In this document: piece by piece, positions 1 to 7,562 of the stretch
How the letters are laid out: each line of letters opens with the position of its first letter
How positions within the stretch are numbered: the first letter of the stretch is position 1
NCBI GenBank assembly: GCA_028287865.1
Contig: JAQBOU010000105.1
Span: 1 to 36,108, forward strand
Source of the DNA: Mucilaginibacter sp.
GTDB lineage: Bacteria > Bacteroidota > Bacteroidia > Sphingobacteriales > Sphingobacteriaceae
Reading direction: 5' to 3'
Length of the DNA stretch: 36,108 nucleotides
Translations under genes and position numbers: made by a program
The notes under the pieces: model-generated
Databases searched by the model: none
Told to the model about the DNA's origin: nothing
The model's input: the letters and a program-made list of their open reading frames with translations, nothing else

Positions 1-50
1 AAATGAAGGATGTGATCAGCCGCCTTCACCAGGAAATAAAAACACATTAA
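1..50 (+). CDS. Possible C-terminal tail of an upstream gene (partial)
   Basis: Reading from base 3, sixteen codons end in TAA at 48-50 and translate to a tail ending DVISRLHQEIKTH. The composition (charged, helical) looks like a normal protein C-terminus, and the dispersed repeat begins just after the stop, as it does after other genes here. The gene body lies outside the window, so no product can be named. It could equally be non-coding sequence. Confidence 0.35.
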   Translation, partial: MKDVISRLHQEIKTH

Positions 51-55
51 ACTAT

Positions 56-145
56 GTAGAGACGCAATACTTTGCGTCTCTACGTTATATTAAAGTCGCA
101 AGATACTGCGTCTCTGTTATATTAAAGACACAAAGTATTGTGTCT
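56..145. repeat. Three-unit palindromic repeat cluster upstream of hemE
   Basis: Unit 1 is a perfect hairpin with arms GTAGAGACGCAA (56-67) and TTGCGTCTCTAC (72-83) and a 4-nt loop. Unit 2 (about 95-115) is a decayed copy. Unit 3 has perfect arms AGACACAA (126-133) and TTGTGTCT (138-145). The units are separated by the same GTTATATTAAAG spacer. Unit 3 differs from unit 1 by a G-to-A change in one arm and the matching C-to-T change in the other, so pairing is kept. The GAGACGCAA palindrome is, from memory, a frequent dispersed repeat in Bacteroidota. Confidence 0.85.
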
Positions 146-157
146 CTACACAATTAT

Positions 158-1183
158 ATGAGAGATTCGTTATTAATAAAAGCTGCATTTTCAGAAAAGA
201 CCGAACGTCCGCCCGTTTGGATGATGCGCCAGGCAGGGCGTTTTATGAAAGAATATTGGGATATAAAGAACAAATATTCTTTCCTTGAAATGTGTAAAAC
301 TCCAGAGCTTGCTGCCGATGTTACCATGCTGCCGGTTGACCTTTTGGGGATAGATGCGGCTATTTTATTTTCGGATATCCTGGTAACTGCCGAAGCAATG
401 GGGGGCGATTTAAGCTTTACACAGGGCATCGGGCCGAAGTTCTCTAACCCGGTACGTACAAAGGCAGATATTGATAAATTAGACACGCAGGTGGTTCATA
501 AACTTCAATATGTGGCCGATGCTATAAAAGTTGTTCAGCAAAGGCTAAACGGCAGTATCCCGCTTATAGGTTTTGCAGGAGCGCCGTTTACCGTGATGAG
601 TTACCTTGTTGAAGGCGGATCATCAAAAGATTTTAAGCTCACCAAGCTGCTGATGCATAATGAGCCTGAATTGGCACACCAGCTTTTGTCAAAAATAGCA
701 ACCGTTACTGCCGATTACCTTAACCTGCAGATTGCAGCAGGTGTAAATGCCGTACAAATATTTGATAGCTGGGCACAGGCATTGTCCTGGGACGATTATA
801 AAGAATTTTCGCACAGGTATATTTGTGAGATCATCGGCAAACTGAACCGGAAAAATGTTCCGGTAATTTCTTTCTGTAAGGGAAGCTCTGTGTTCGCGCC
901 GTTGATGGCTGAAGCAAAACCGGATGTGATCTCCATCGACTGGAATGTTGACCTGCTGGATATTAAAAAACGTCTGCCATCAAATATAGCTGTACAGGGC
1001 AACCTGGACCCGCATATTTTGTATGCTGACAAAAAAGTAATTAAAGAACGGATTTATCGCTTGTTCGACCGCATGAAAGGCGAGAACGGATTTATCTTTA
1101 ACTTAGGCCATGGTATAATGCCGGATATCCCGTTTGATAATGTGAAGTACGCGGTGGATATAATTAAAGAATACAAATATTAA
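158..1183 (+). CDS. hemE: Uroporphyrinogen decarboxylase
   Basis: Cytoplasmic enzyme that removes the four acetate carboxyls of uroporphyrinogen III to give coproporphyrinogen III in haem synthesis. The 341-residue product has the usual family length. Visible signatures are the N-terminal RPPVWMMRQAGR (about residues 17-28, substrate-binding arginines), FSDIL with the conserved aspartate at 73, GFAGAPFTVMSYLVEGG in the middle, and the C-terminal NLGHGIMPDIP histidine motif. The ATG at 158 (MRDSLL) is preferred to the in-frame GTG at 140, which lies inside the third hairpin of the upstream repeat and adds only repeat-derived residues. hemJ follows 72 bp downstream, so the two haem genes are probably co-transcribed. 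Confidence 0.96.
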   Translation: MRDSLLIKAAFSEKTERPPVWMMRQAGRFMKEYWDIKNKYSFLEMCKTPELAADVTMLPVDLLGIDAAILFSDILVTAEAMGGDLSFTQGIGPKFSNPVRTKADIDKLDTQVVHKLQYVADAIKVVQQRLNGSIPLIGFAGAPFTVMSYLVEGGSSKDFKLTKLLMHNEPELAHQLLSKIATVTADYLNLQIAAGVNAVQIFDSWAQALSWDDYKEFSHRYICEIIGKLNRKNVPVISFCKGSSVFAPLMAEAKPDVISIDWNVDLLDIKKRLPSNIAVQGNLDPHILYADKKVIKERIYRLFDRMKGENGFIFNLGHGIMPDIPFDNVKYAVDIIKEYKY

Positions 1184-1184
1184 C

Positions 1185-1237
1185 ACGAATTACACGAATG
1201 AGGACGAATTTTCACTTATTCCATTTGTGTAATTCGT
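1185..1237. repeat. Inverted repeat between hemE and hemJ
   Basis: Arms 1185-1200 (ACGAATTACACGAATG) and 1222-1237 are inverted copies with one mismatch in 16. A degenerate further copy (AATTCGCGAAAATACGTG) runs into the hemJ start codon. The CACGAATTACACGAAT unit resembles a dispersed intergenic repeat I associate with Bacteroidota. It could form an AT-rich hairpin in the hemE-hemJ transcript. Confidence 0.7.
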
Positions 1238-1255
1238 TATAATTCGCGAAAATAC

Positions 1256-1789
1256 GTGTATAATTACATTTTAGCCATACATATCATATTTGTAGTCTGC
1301 TGGATGGCGGGGCTGTTTTACATGGTACGTTTATTTATTTACCACACCGAAGCACAGGAGAAACCGGAACCCGACCGCACCATCCTATCCACCCAGTTTG
1401 AAATTATGGAACGTAAGCTTTGGTGGATCATAACGGTGCCCTCTATGATTTTTGTACTTGCAGCCGGTATTACCATGCTGATATTAGTACCGGCATGGTT
1501 GCAACAACCCTGGATGCATATTAAACTTGCTTTTGTGGTGGGATTGCTTGTCTACCATTTTATCTGCCAAAATAAAATGAAGCAAATGGCCAAAGGCATT
1601 TACACCTGGACATCTACCCAATTGCGGATCTGGAATGAAGTAGCTACAATATTTCTATTTGCCATCGTTTTCCTGGCGGTATTGAAAGATTCGCTTAATT
1701 GGATCTTTGGTGTGGTGGGTGTTATACTTTTCTCGCTGATCCTCATGTCTGGCGTGAAGATTTATAAGTATTTTAGGATGAAAAAGTAA
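1256..1789 (+). CDS. hemJ: HemJ-type protoporphyrinogen IX oxidase, CopD-family membrane protein
   Basis: Predicted integral membrane protein of 177 residues. The family converts protoporphyrinogen IX to protoporphyrin IX, the penultimate haem step. The N-terminus AIHIIFVVCWMAGLFYMVRLFIYH holds the conserved histidine (residue 9), tryptophan and arginine typical of HemJ/UPF0093, and about four further hydrophobic segments follow (roughly 53-77, 87-104, 128-143, 150-168). The family call is by recognition of this N-terminal pattern and by linkage to hemE. The start is GTG at 1256; no in-frame ATG lies close upstream, and the codon sits at the edge of a dispersed repeat. The gene ends 10 bp before the convergent vapC. 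Confidence 0.88.
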   Translation: MYNYILAIHIIFVVCWMAGLFYMVRLFIYHTEAQEKPEPDRTILSTQFEIMERKLWWIITVPSMIFVLAAGITMLILVPAWLQQPWMHIKLAFVVGLLVYHFICQNKMKQMAKGIYTWTSTQLRIWNEVATIFLFAIVFLAVLKDSLNWIFGVVGVILFSLILMSGVKIYKYFRMKK

Positions 1790-1799
1790 TTATCTTTTA

Positions 1800-2192
1800 C
1801 TACACCATTAAGGTACTATTTTGGGCGATGTGATAAAAATCTTTATCATCATGTAATAATCTTACATTATTTTTAATTGCATAAAGTGCAATCAAACAAT
1901 CATTGGGTTTACGAATTGTGATGCCATTTATTCTTAATTCTCTGTATAACTTGGCGGCATCAAAGGCTAATTCATACGGGTTGTTTGAAAATTTAGATAA
2001 ACTATTAAAGTATGAGTTTACTGTTTTAAATTCCTTATCAGATTTAATTCCTTGTAATACCTCCTGTAAAATCACAGGGCAAGTTGCTATGATTATATCG
2101 CTTACATGGCTTTTTAAGAATAAAGTGGCGGTAGTTTCATTGCCCTTAAAAAAGTTGATCCAAACAGAGGTATCAACTAAAATTATATCCAT
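1800..2192 (-). CDS. vapC: VapC-type PIN-domain ribonuclease toxin
   Basis: A 130-residue PIN-domain protein, the usual VapC length. The Mg-binding acidic residues are visible: D7 in VDTSVW, E44 in LQEVLQG, D98 in NDCLIA and the D115/D116/D118 group near the C-terminus. VapC toxins are RNases, often cutting tRNA or rRNA; the target here cannot be read from sequence. It lies 3 bp downstream of vapB on the same strand, the standard antitoxin-first order. The pair is more AT-rich than its neighbours and is wedged between haem and glycosidase genes, which suggests lateral acquisition. Confidence 0.93.
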   Translation of the reverse strand: MDIILVDTSVWINFFKGNETTATLFLKSHVSDIIIATCPVILQEVLQGIKSDKEFKTVNSYFNSLSKFSNNPYELAFDAAKLYRELRINGITIRKPNDCLIALYAIKNNVRLLHDDKDFYHIAQNSTLMV

Positions 2193-2195
2193 TAT

Positions 2196-2375
2196 TTATT
2201 CGTAAGCTTTATCGTCTATTTCAACTTTTCCCCAGAGCGCCATCAATTTCTTTTGATTTTCAATTGTCACATATAAGCGCAACGCATTATCAACCAAAAT
2301 CTTTTTGGTTTTGATATTAGTTAATTTTTGTGCTTTGGCCATTAACTCATCATCTATCTCGATATTAGTTCTCAT
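2196..2375 (-). CDS. vapB: VapB-type antitoxin (DUF2191-like)
   Basis: The 59-residue product starts MRTNIEIDDELMAKAQ, a ribbon-helix-helix DNA-binding N-terminus followed by a C-terminal toxin-binding tail (LMALWGKVEIDDKAYE). Such antitoxins neutralise their partner VapC and autorepress the operon. A longer open frame exists up to 2447, but those 24 extra residues would overlap the 3' end of the neighbouring glycosidase gene and do not resemble the family, so the ATG at 2375 is chosen. Confidence 0.9.
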   Translation of the reverse strand: MRTNIEIDDELMAKAQKLTNIKTKKILVDNALRLYVTIENQKKLMALWGKVEIDDKAYE

Positions 2376-2418
2376 ACACATAAATTTAAATAAAGGTACA
2401 CATTTTAATATATGTGTA
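2375..2418. promoter_or_regulatory. Candidate VapB operator: three TACACAT heptamers
   Basis: TACACAT occurs at 2375-2381 and 2397-2403 as direct copies 22 bp apart (about two helical turns), and its inverted copy ATGTGTA is at 2412-2418. The last two form a 7-bp palindrome with an 8-nt spacer. The position, touching the vapB start codon, fits autoregulation by the VapBC complex. The function is inferred. Confidence 0.5.
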
Positions 2419-2433
2419 ATGTTTTTATCTGTA

Positions 2434-4638
2434 TTATTTTGCTCCATTCACCGCTATCAAAACGCTCGTCCTGCTTTCCCGCACATCCGGGTTAATCCCA
2501 ACAGTCATTAAAAACTGACCGCTGTAAACTGCATTGACTATGGTTGATCTGTTACCCGGATATAAATTAACCTCGCTTACCGTATACATCCTATCCGGCT
2601 GTAATCCTTTTAAGCGGATAGGAAGCTTGCTGCCTGTTGCATACCTGTTATTCACCAGGTAGTTGAACATAATAGCCGAGTTCTTCGATGAATCCACATA
2701 CATGATCGATGCCACATCATTATCCTGCGGGTCCTGCAATCGGTATTGGTTTCCATGCCATATTGCCTCCGAATACTCTTTATAGGTTTTTACTGCCTGC
2801 TGGCAAAAGGCCAGTTCATCCGGTTTAAGCTTGCTTACTACAATATCGAAGCCCAATTTACCCGTCATAGCCACATCTGTACGGAATTTAATGGGCTCTT
2901 TTCCCCAATCAGTTACATGATTCGAGCTGGCAAGGGCCGGGTAGAAATAAGAATACTCCCATTGAATAAAGATCCTTTCCATCGGCTCGGTATTATCGCT
3001 GGGCCAGTATTCGGTAAAGTATTGCAGGGCGCCATAATCAACCCTACCGCCACCGCCGGAGCACAGCATCATGGGCACTTTCGGATATTTGGCGCGCAAA
3101 CGGGCAAGTACTTTATACAATCCAAAAACATAGTCGGTATAAAAATTAGACTGATTTTTTTCATAAGCCGAATGCGCATTGTAGATCACCGAATTGCAAT
3201 CCCATTTAATATAGGCAAGCGCTGGGTTTTTGGTAAACAAATTATCCACTATGCCGAATACAAAGTCCTGCACTTTAGGATTCGTCAGATCAAGCACCAG
3301 CTGGTTCCGCATGTAATACTCTGGCCGTTGCGGTTGTTTTACTACCCAGTCCGGGTGCTTTTCGTAGAGTTCGCTTTTAGGGTTCACCATTTCAGGTTCT
3401 ACCCAAATACCAAACTTTACGCCATTGTCGCTGGCGGCTTTGGTCAAAAAGGCGACTCCATCCGGTAACTTATCCTTATTCGACTGCCAATCTCCAAGCC
3501 CCTGGCGATCATCGTTGCGTGGATATTTATTGCCAAACCAGCCATCATCCAACAAAAACAAGTCAACTCCAAGAGTTTTGGTATCTTTCAGTATGCCAGC
3601 CAGTCTGTTTTCATTAAAATTAAAATAAGTTGATTCCCAATTGTTCAGTAAGGTAAGCCGCGGACCTTCCCCATCAACAATCTTATATTTCCGGGCCCAG
3701 CTTTGCAGGTTACGGCTTGCTTCGCCCTTACCGTTAGCGCTAAGGGTGTAAACAAATTTGGGCGTGGTGAATTCAACGCCGGGTTTAAGCACATAATCAG
3801 CAGCGTAATTGTTGATACCGGCTATCAGTCTTAAATTATTAGACGGATCTACCTCCAGGTCAATACGGTAATTGCCGCTCCATTCCAGGTTGCCGTAAAG
3901 CACTTCGCCGTTATCTTCGGCAGCTGGTTTATTGAGCGATACCATAAATACGGGTGGCTGGAAAAGATCAGCACGGGTACCCAGTTTTGAATCCAGTGTT
4001 TTTATACCATGATTGAGTTGCTCCTCTTCGGGGCGCATTTCCTTCGCCCAGTCGCCATGGTAGTGTTTTAACCAATAGCTGCCGGCTTGCAGGTAAAGGT
4101 TTGCCGATGCGTATTTATTGAGCACTACGTCATGCTTTTCATGGTGCTCTATCACGCTCCATTGCTCGGTTACATTTTCATTGTAATAAGTTTGATAGTT
4201 CAATATAACCCCGAAATCATAAACAGAATCTTTTAAGGTAATGCTCACCAGGCTGATATCATCATTGATCTTAGTCACACTATGGCTCACATATTTTAAG
4301 TCGAGCGATTTATTGCCATCGGCATGGGTAACAGATATTGCCGGTTCCAACAAATTACGGTTGCCTGAAGAGGTATAAGCCGAATTATATCCTTCCGTTT
4401 TACCGTTGAGCCTGTATGCCTTGGCAATGGAATTATATTCGTTTTTATCCGGCAGCTTATTTCCGAAATAAACCATATCAAGGTATTTATCCGGACCTAC
4501 CTGTAATACCATTGCATTTTGTTTTGATTCGATTGGTATCACGATAGATTGCGCTTTGGCAGCCATCACCCCAACCATCAGTAGCATGGTAACCGGCAGC
4601 ATCCTTAGCAACCCGGTTAATGTTTTTGTTTTGTGCAT
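2434..4638 (-). CDS. Secreted GH36 alpha-galactosidase
   Basis: A 734-residue retaining glycoside hydrolase that removes terminal alpha-1,6-galactose from raffinose-type oligosaccharides or galactomannan. Residues 1-30 form a signal peptide (LLMVGVMAAKAQ), so it acts in the periplasm or outside. After an N-terminal beta-sandwich, the TIM barrel shows DDGWFG (364-369), GIWVEPEMVNP (410-420), KWDCN with the nucleophile D480, SGGGGRVDYG (527-536) and SDNTEP with the acid/base D548. These match clan GH-D signatures. It lies 5 bp downstream of the exported amidohydrolase gene, so both are probably one transcript. No SusC/SusD pair or regulator is adjacent. Confidence 0.93.
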   Translation of the reverse strand: MHKTKTLTGLLRMLPVTMLLMVGVMAAKAQSIVIPIESKQNAMVLQVGPDKYLDMVYFGNKLPDKNEYNSIAKAYRLNGKTEGYNSAYTSSGNRNLLEPAISVTHADGNKSLDLKYVSHSVTKINDDISLVSITLKDSVYDFGVILNYQTYYNENVTEQWSVIEHHEKHDVVLNKYASANLYLQAGSYWLKHYHGDWAKEMRPEEEQLNHGIKTLDSKLGTRADLFQPPVFMVSLNKPAAEDNGEVLYGNLEWSGNYRIDLEVDPSNNLRLIAGINNYAADYVLKPGVEFTTPKFVYTLSANGKGEASRNLQSWARKYKIVDGEGPRLTLLNNWESTYFNFNENRLAGILKDTKTLGVDLFLLDDGWFGNKYPRNDDRQGLGDWQSNKDKLPDGVAFLTKAASDNGVKFGIWVEPEMVNPKSELYEKHPDWVVKQPQRPEYYMRNQLVLDLTNPKVQDFVFGIVDNLFTKNPALAYIKWDCNSVIYNAHSAYEKNQSNFYTDYVFGLYKVLARLRAKYPKVPMMLCSGGGGRVDYGALQYFTEYWPSDNTEPMERIFIQWEYSYFYPALASSNHVTDWGKEPIKFRTDVAMTGKLGFDIVVSKLKPDELAFCQQAVKTYKEYSEAIWHGNQYRLQDPQDNDVASIMYVDSSKNSAIMFNYLVNNRYATGSKLPIRLKGLQPDRMYTVSEVNLYPGNRSTIVNAVYSGQFLMTVGINPDVRESRTSVLIAVNGAK

Positions 4639-4643
4639 GTTTA

Positions 4644-5921
4644 TTAATTGGTATAAATAACTCCGTCCTTCATTACCAGCTGCACCTGTTTTACCGCTTT
4701 AATATCATCAGCCGGATTACCTGTTACAGCCACCAGGTCTGCAAGATAGCCCGTTTTAATGTTACCCAGTTCTTTCAACCCAAAAACTGCAGCATTGGTT
4801 GAGGTTGCAGAACGTAACACATCTATCGGTTTCATGCCATACTCCGCCATCAATACCATTTCCCGGGCATTATCGCCATGGGTAAACACCCCCACATCCC
4901 CTCCCATGCAAATGGTGACACCTGCTTTCATTGCCTCGGTAAAAATGTAATGTTTATGTTTAACCCCGGCAGGATCGGGATCGAAGCCTTTTTTCCAGCC
5001 ATGATAGGTAGATATCGCTTCGGTTGCTGCAAGGGTAGGGCAAAGTGCAATACCTTTTTCTTTCATCATTTTAAAAAGCTCAGGCGTTCCGCCATCGCCG
5101 TGCTCAATGGTGGTAACACCGGCAGCTATCGCCCTCCGCATACCCTCCGTGGTACCTGAGTGTACAGCTACCGTTCTGCCGCTGCTTTTGGCAACTTCTA
5201 CAGCGGTCTTTAATTCGTCCACCGTGAAAGTAGGCTCTGCTTCACCATTTGCTCCCCACCGGTAATCCACATAAATTTTTACTACGTCGGCACCGTGGCC
5301 AATTTGAGACCGTACCACATGCGTAATGCCATCCACACCATCGGCTTCCTCGCCGCCTTTTAGCATATCCGTCTCATTCACTAAAACTTTGGGCCCGTAG
5401 CTGCCGGTTGCAACAATGGCACGGGTAGCCACCAGCATCCGCGGACCTGGTATAATCCCTTTATTGATAGCTGTTTTTAATCCCACATCATCATAACCGG
5501 CCCCTTCGGTACCCAAATCACGGACCGTTGTAAAGCCCGCCAATAAGGTAGCTTTTGCATGTACTACGGCACGGGCGGTACGCTCTGCACGGCTTTCTGT
5601 TAATACCTGGTCGTCCCAGCTGGTTTCATTATAGGGGTGAAGAAATAAATGTGAATGCCCCTCTATCATTCCCGGCATTAAGGTAGTGCCTTTAAGGTCG
5701 ATGATTTTGGTTGATGCAGGAGCCGTTATTGATCCGGCTTCGCCCACAGCTTCAATATGGTTGCCTTTAACCAATACCTGCCAACCGGTATGCATTTGCT
5801 GCCCGTCAAAAACGCGGTCGGGCTTTAACAGGACATAATTATCTGTTTGGGCTTGCGCAAAGAGTTGGGTAAAGGAGAAAAGAATAAGTAATATAAAAAG
5901 AGGTGTTTTTTTCATCAACAT
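4644..5921 (-). CDS. Exported metal-dependent amidohydrolase (imidazolonepropionase-like)
   Basis: A 425-residue amidohydrolase-superfamily protein. A signal peptide (about residues 1-24, ending FAQA) indicates export. Metal-site residues are GHSH (H89, H91), a candidate carboxylated lysine K215 in VVKIYVDY, H254 in VAVHSG, H274 in IEHGDG and D342 in GGDVGVF. The TIM barrel is flanked by the usual beta-sandwich halves (VFDGQQMHTGW, GYLADLVAVTGNP). Relatives include prolidase-like and carbamate or peptide hydrolases; the substrate cannot be fixed. The start could also be the ATG two codons downstream (5915, MKKTPLF). It is the first gene of a two-gene unit with the GH36 enzyme. Confidence 0.85.
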   Translation of the reverse strand: MLMKKTPLFILLILFSFTQLFAQAQTDNYVLLKPDRVFDGQQMHTGWQVLVKGNHIEAVGEAGSITAPASTKIIDLKGTTLMPGMIEGHSHLFLHPYNETSWDDQVLTESRAERTARAVVHAKATLLAGFTTVRDLGTEGAGYDDVGLKTAINKGIIPGPRMLVATRAIVATGSYGPKVLVNETDMLKGGEEADGVDGITHVVRSQIGHGADVVKIYVDYRWGANGEAEPTFTVDELKTAVEVAKSSGRTVAVHSGTTEGMRRAIAAGVTTIEHGDGGTPELFKMMKEKGIALCPTLAATEAISTYHGWKKGFDPDPAGVKHKHYIFTEAMKAGVTICMGGDVGVFTHGDNAREMVLMAEYGMKPIDVLRSATSTNAAVFGLKELGNIKTGYLADLVAVTGNPADDIKAVKQVQLVMKDGVIYTN

Positions 5922-5996
5922 GGTCTGTTATGGTTTATAAAGATAAAGCTTCCGTTAAAACATAAAAATTAATTATTTTCAATCCCATGCAACCAT

Positions 5997-6023
5997 TTTG
6001 CTGCGCTTTTCATCTTACCTTTA
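5997..6023 (+). promoter_or_regulatory. Putative Bacteroidota-type promoter of the ECF sigma gene
   Basis: TTTG at 5997-6000 and TACCTTTA at 6016-6023 resemble the Bacteroidota -33 TTTG and -7 TAnnTTTG elements, with a spacer shorter than usual. The 13-mer TTCATCTTACCTT (6009-6021) recurs at 14385-14397 upstream of the methyltransferase gene. If used, the transcript would have almost no leader. Confidence 0.3.
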
Positions 6024-6024
6024 A

Positions 6025-6597
6025 ATGATGTTTTTGGAGCACAAGTACACAACAGACGAACTGATTAAACGATGCAAAGCCAGTGAGCGCAAAGCACAGG
6101 AATCGCTGTATAAGCAATTCGCATCAAAAATGCTGGGTGTATGCTTCCGGTATGCAACAGACAGGATGGAAGCCGAGGACATGCTGCAGATAGGGTTTGT
6201 AAAGGTTTTTGAAAAGATAGCAGATTACAGGGGCGAAGGTTCTTTTGAGGGCTGGATAAGACGGATAATGGTACACGGCTCCATTGAATATTACCGTAAG
6301 CACCATAAAATGATGCAGCTGGTTGACCTGGAAGAAGCCGGTAATGAAACGTCGGTTAATCCATTGGCAACGGCAAGGCTGGAAGCAAAGGACCTGTTGT
6401 TATTGATACAGCAACTGGCACCGGGGTACCGCATTGTATTTAATTTATTTGCGATAGAAGGCTATTCGCATAAAGAGATCGCTGTATTAACAGGGATATC
6501 TGAGGGCGCTTCGAAATCGCAGTTATCAAGGGCGCGTGCCGTGTTAAAAGAACAGATTATAAAAATGGAAGGGGAAAAATATGAGTATGCAGGATAA
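6025..6597 (+). CDS. ECF-type RNA polymerase sigma factor
   Basis: A 190-residue sigma-70-family protein with only regions 2 and 4, as in ECF factors. Region 2 covers about residues 26-93 (LYKQFASKMLGVCFRY, EDMLQIGFVKVFEKI, GSFEGWIRRI), and region 4 about 125-180 with the helix-turn-helix YSHKEIAVLTGISEGASKSQLSRAR. It should direct RNA polymerase to a small regulon. Its last 17 bases overlap the next gene, which encodes a single-pass membrane protein and is a likely anti-sigma partner. Either of two adjacent ATG codons (6025, 6028) could serve as start. Confidence 0.93.
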   Translation: MMFLEHKYTTDELIKRCKASERKAQESLYKQFASKMLGVCFRYATDRMEAEDMLQIGFVKVFEKIADYRGEGSFEGWIRRIMVHGSIEYYRKHHKMMQLVDLEEAGNETSVNPLATARLEAKDLLLLIQQLAPGYRIVFNLFAIEGYSHKEIAVLTGISEGASKSQLSRARAVLKEQIIKMEGEKYEYAG

Positions 6598-7381
6598 AGA
6601 ATTTGATGAAGCATTCCGTTCGAAACTGGATGATTTAACTATTGAACCATCTGGCGGTGTTTGGCGAACGATTGATCACCGGCTTGATAAAGGGAAGCGC
6701 AAAAGATCATTGATGCCCTTTTTAAGTGTGGCAGCCAGCATCGTGGTGTTAGTGGCGGTCGGCCTATTGATCATCCCGCAAAAGCAGGCAGGGAACGGTA
6801 GCCATCCTGTTAAAAATGTAATTGCTAAAACTATCCCGGCTTTAAGCATGCCCCAGAATATCAAAAAGGACAATAATAAGCCGGTTACGTTAAAGCAAAA
6901 TGGTACGGTTAACTATGTTAATACAGCAGGTGCCCGGGGCACTGTTGCCGTTTCGCATCCTGTTAAAGAAACCGAATTAAGCTCTGCTAATACGGCAGGC
7001 ACCGTTGTTGATACTGGGGTAACCATAAAAGCGCCCGAACCGCTTTTGATAGCCGCTGTGCAGCTGAAAATAAAGGATGCCGTTAACCCGGTAGTGCCGG
7101 ATGATGCCACGCAATTAAAAACAACTGGTGCGGTTGACCCAAGCGCTGACTTTACCGCCAAACCAACATTGGCTGCTGCGCAAATTCCTGTAACGGGCAA
7201 GCCGGTTGCTATCGCCAAAAGAAAACATACCATCCGCAGCTTTGGCGACCTGGTAAATGTAGTGGTAGCGAAAGTTGATAAACGCAAAGACAAGATCATT
7301 GAGTTTACCGATACCGATGACGACGAAGCAAATATTACGGGTGTTAACCTGGGCATTTTAAAAATAAAGAACGCAAAGTGA
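6581..7381 (+). CDS. Putative anti-sigma / single-TM membrane protein
   Basis: A 266-residue protein of unrecognised family. Residues 1-43 are cytoplasmic-looking and charged (FDEAFRSKLDDL, VWRTIDHRLDKGKRKR), residues 44-65 form one hydrophobic segment (LSVAASIVVLVAVGLLII), and the remainder is low-complexity, rich in T, V, A and K, presumably periplasmic. A GGAAGGGG stretch lies just before the ATG at 6581. The overlap with the ECF sigma gene and the short N-terminal domain before one TM helix are typical of anti-sigma factors, but no zinc-binding HxxxCxxC motif is present, so the role is inferred from context. Confidence 0.7.
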   Translation: MSMQDKEFDEAFRSKLDDLTIEPSGGVWRTIDHRLDKGKRKRSLMPFLSVAASIVVLVAVGLLIIPQKQAGNGSHPVKNVIAKTIPALSMPQNIKKDNNKPVTLKQNGTVNYVNTAGARGTVAVSHPVKETELSSANTAGTVVDTGVTIKAPEPLLIAAVQLKIKDAVNPVVPDDATQLKTTGAVDPSADFTAKPTLAAAQIPVTGKPVAIAKRKHTIRSFGDLVNVVVAKVDKRKDKIIEFTDTDDDEANITGVNLGILKIKNAK

Positions 7382-7407
7382 GTGGTTGAGTGGGTGAAAT
7401 GTTGAAT

Positions 7408-7481
7408 AGGTTGATTAAGTGAGTGGTTGATTAGGTAGAAAGCTGTAATACTATCCGACCTAATCCGAACTTAATCAACTT
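7408..7481. repeat. Intergenic inverted repeat (GGTTGATTAAGT family)
   Basis: Arms AGGTTGATTAAGT (7408-7420) and ACTTAATCAACTT (7469-7481) pair with one mismatch in 13. Inside them GATTAGGT (7430-7437) pairs perfectly with ACCTAATC (7458-7465). Further degenerate copies of GTGAGTGGTTGA (from 7379) and of ACTCAATCAACTTAA (near 7520) surround it. The whole 181-bp gap between the putative anti-sigma and barrel genes is made mostly of this repeat. Confidence 0.7.
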
Positions 7482-7562
7482 AATTAAACCCAATCCAATT
7501 TGATCTAACCGAAACTAACTCAATCAACTTAACAATCAATAAACAACAATTACACAAATCAT

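Noticed and set aside
2376..2447. Longer vapB frame starting at 2447
   Set aside because: The extra residues overlap the glycosidase 3' end, do not match the antitoxin family and would cover the candidate operator.
2746..3468. 240-codon plus-strand frame opposite the alpha-galactosidase gene
   Set aside because: It is the antisense of a strongly supported GH36 catalytic domain and has no signature of its own.
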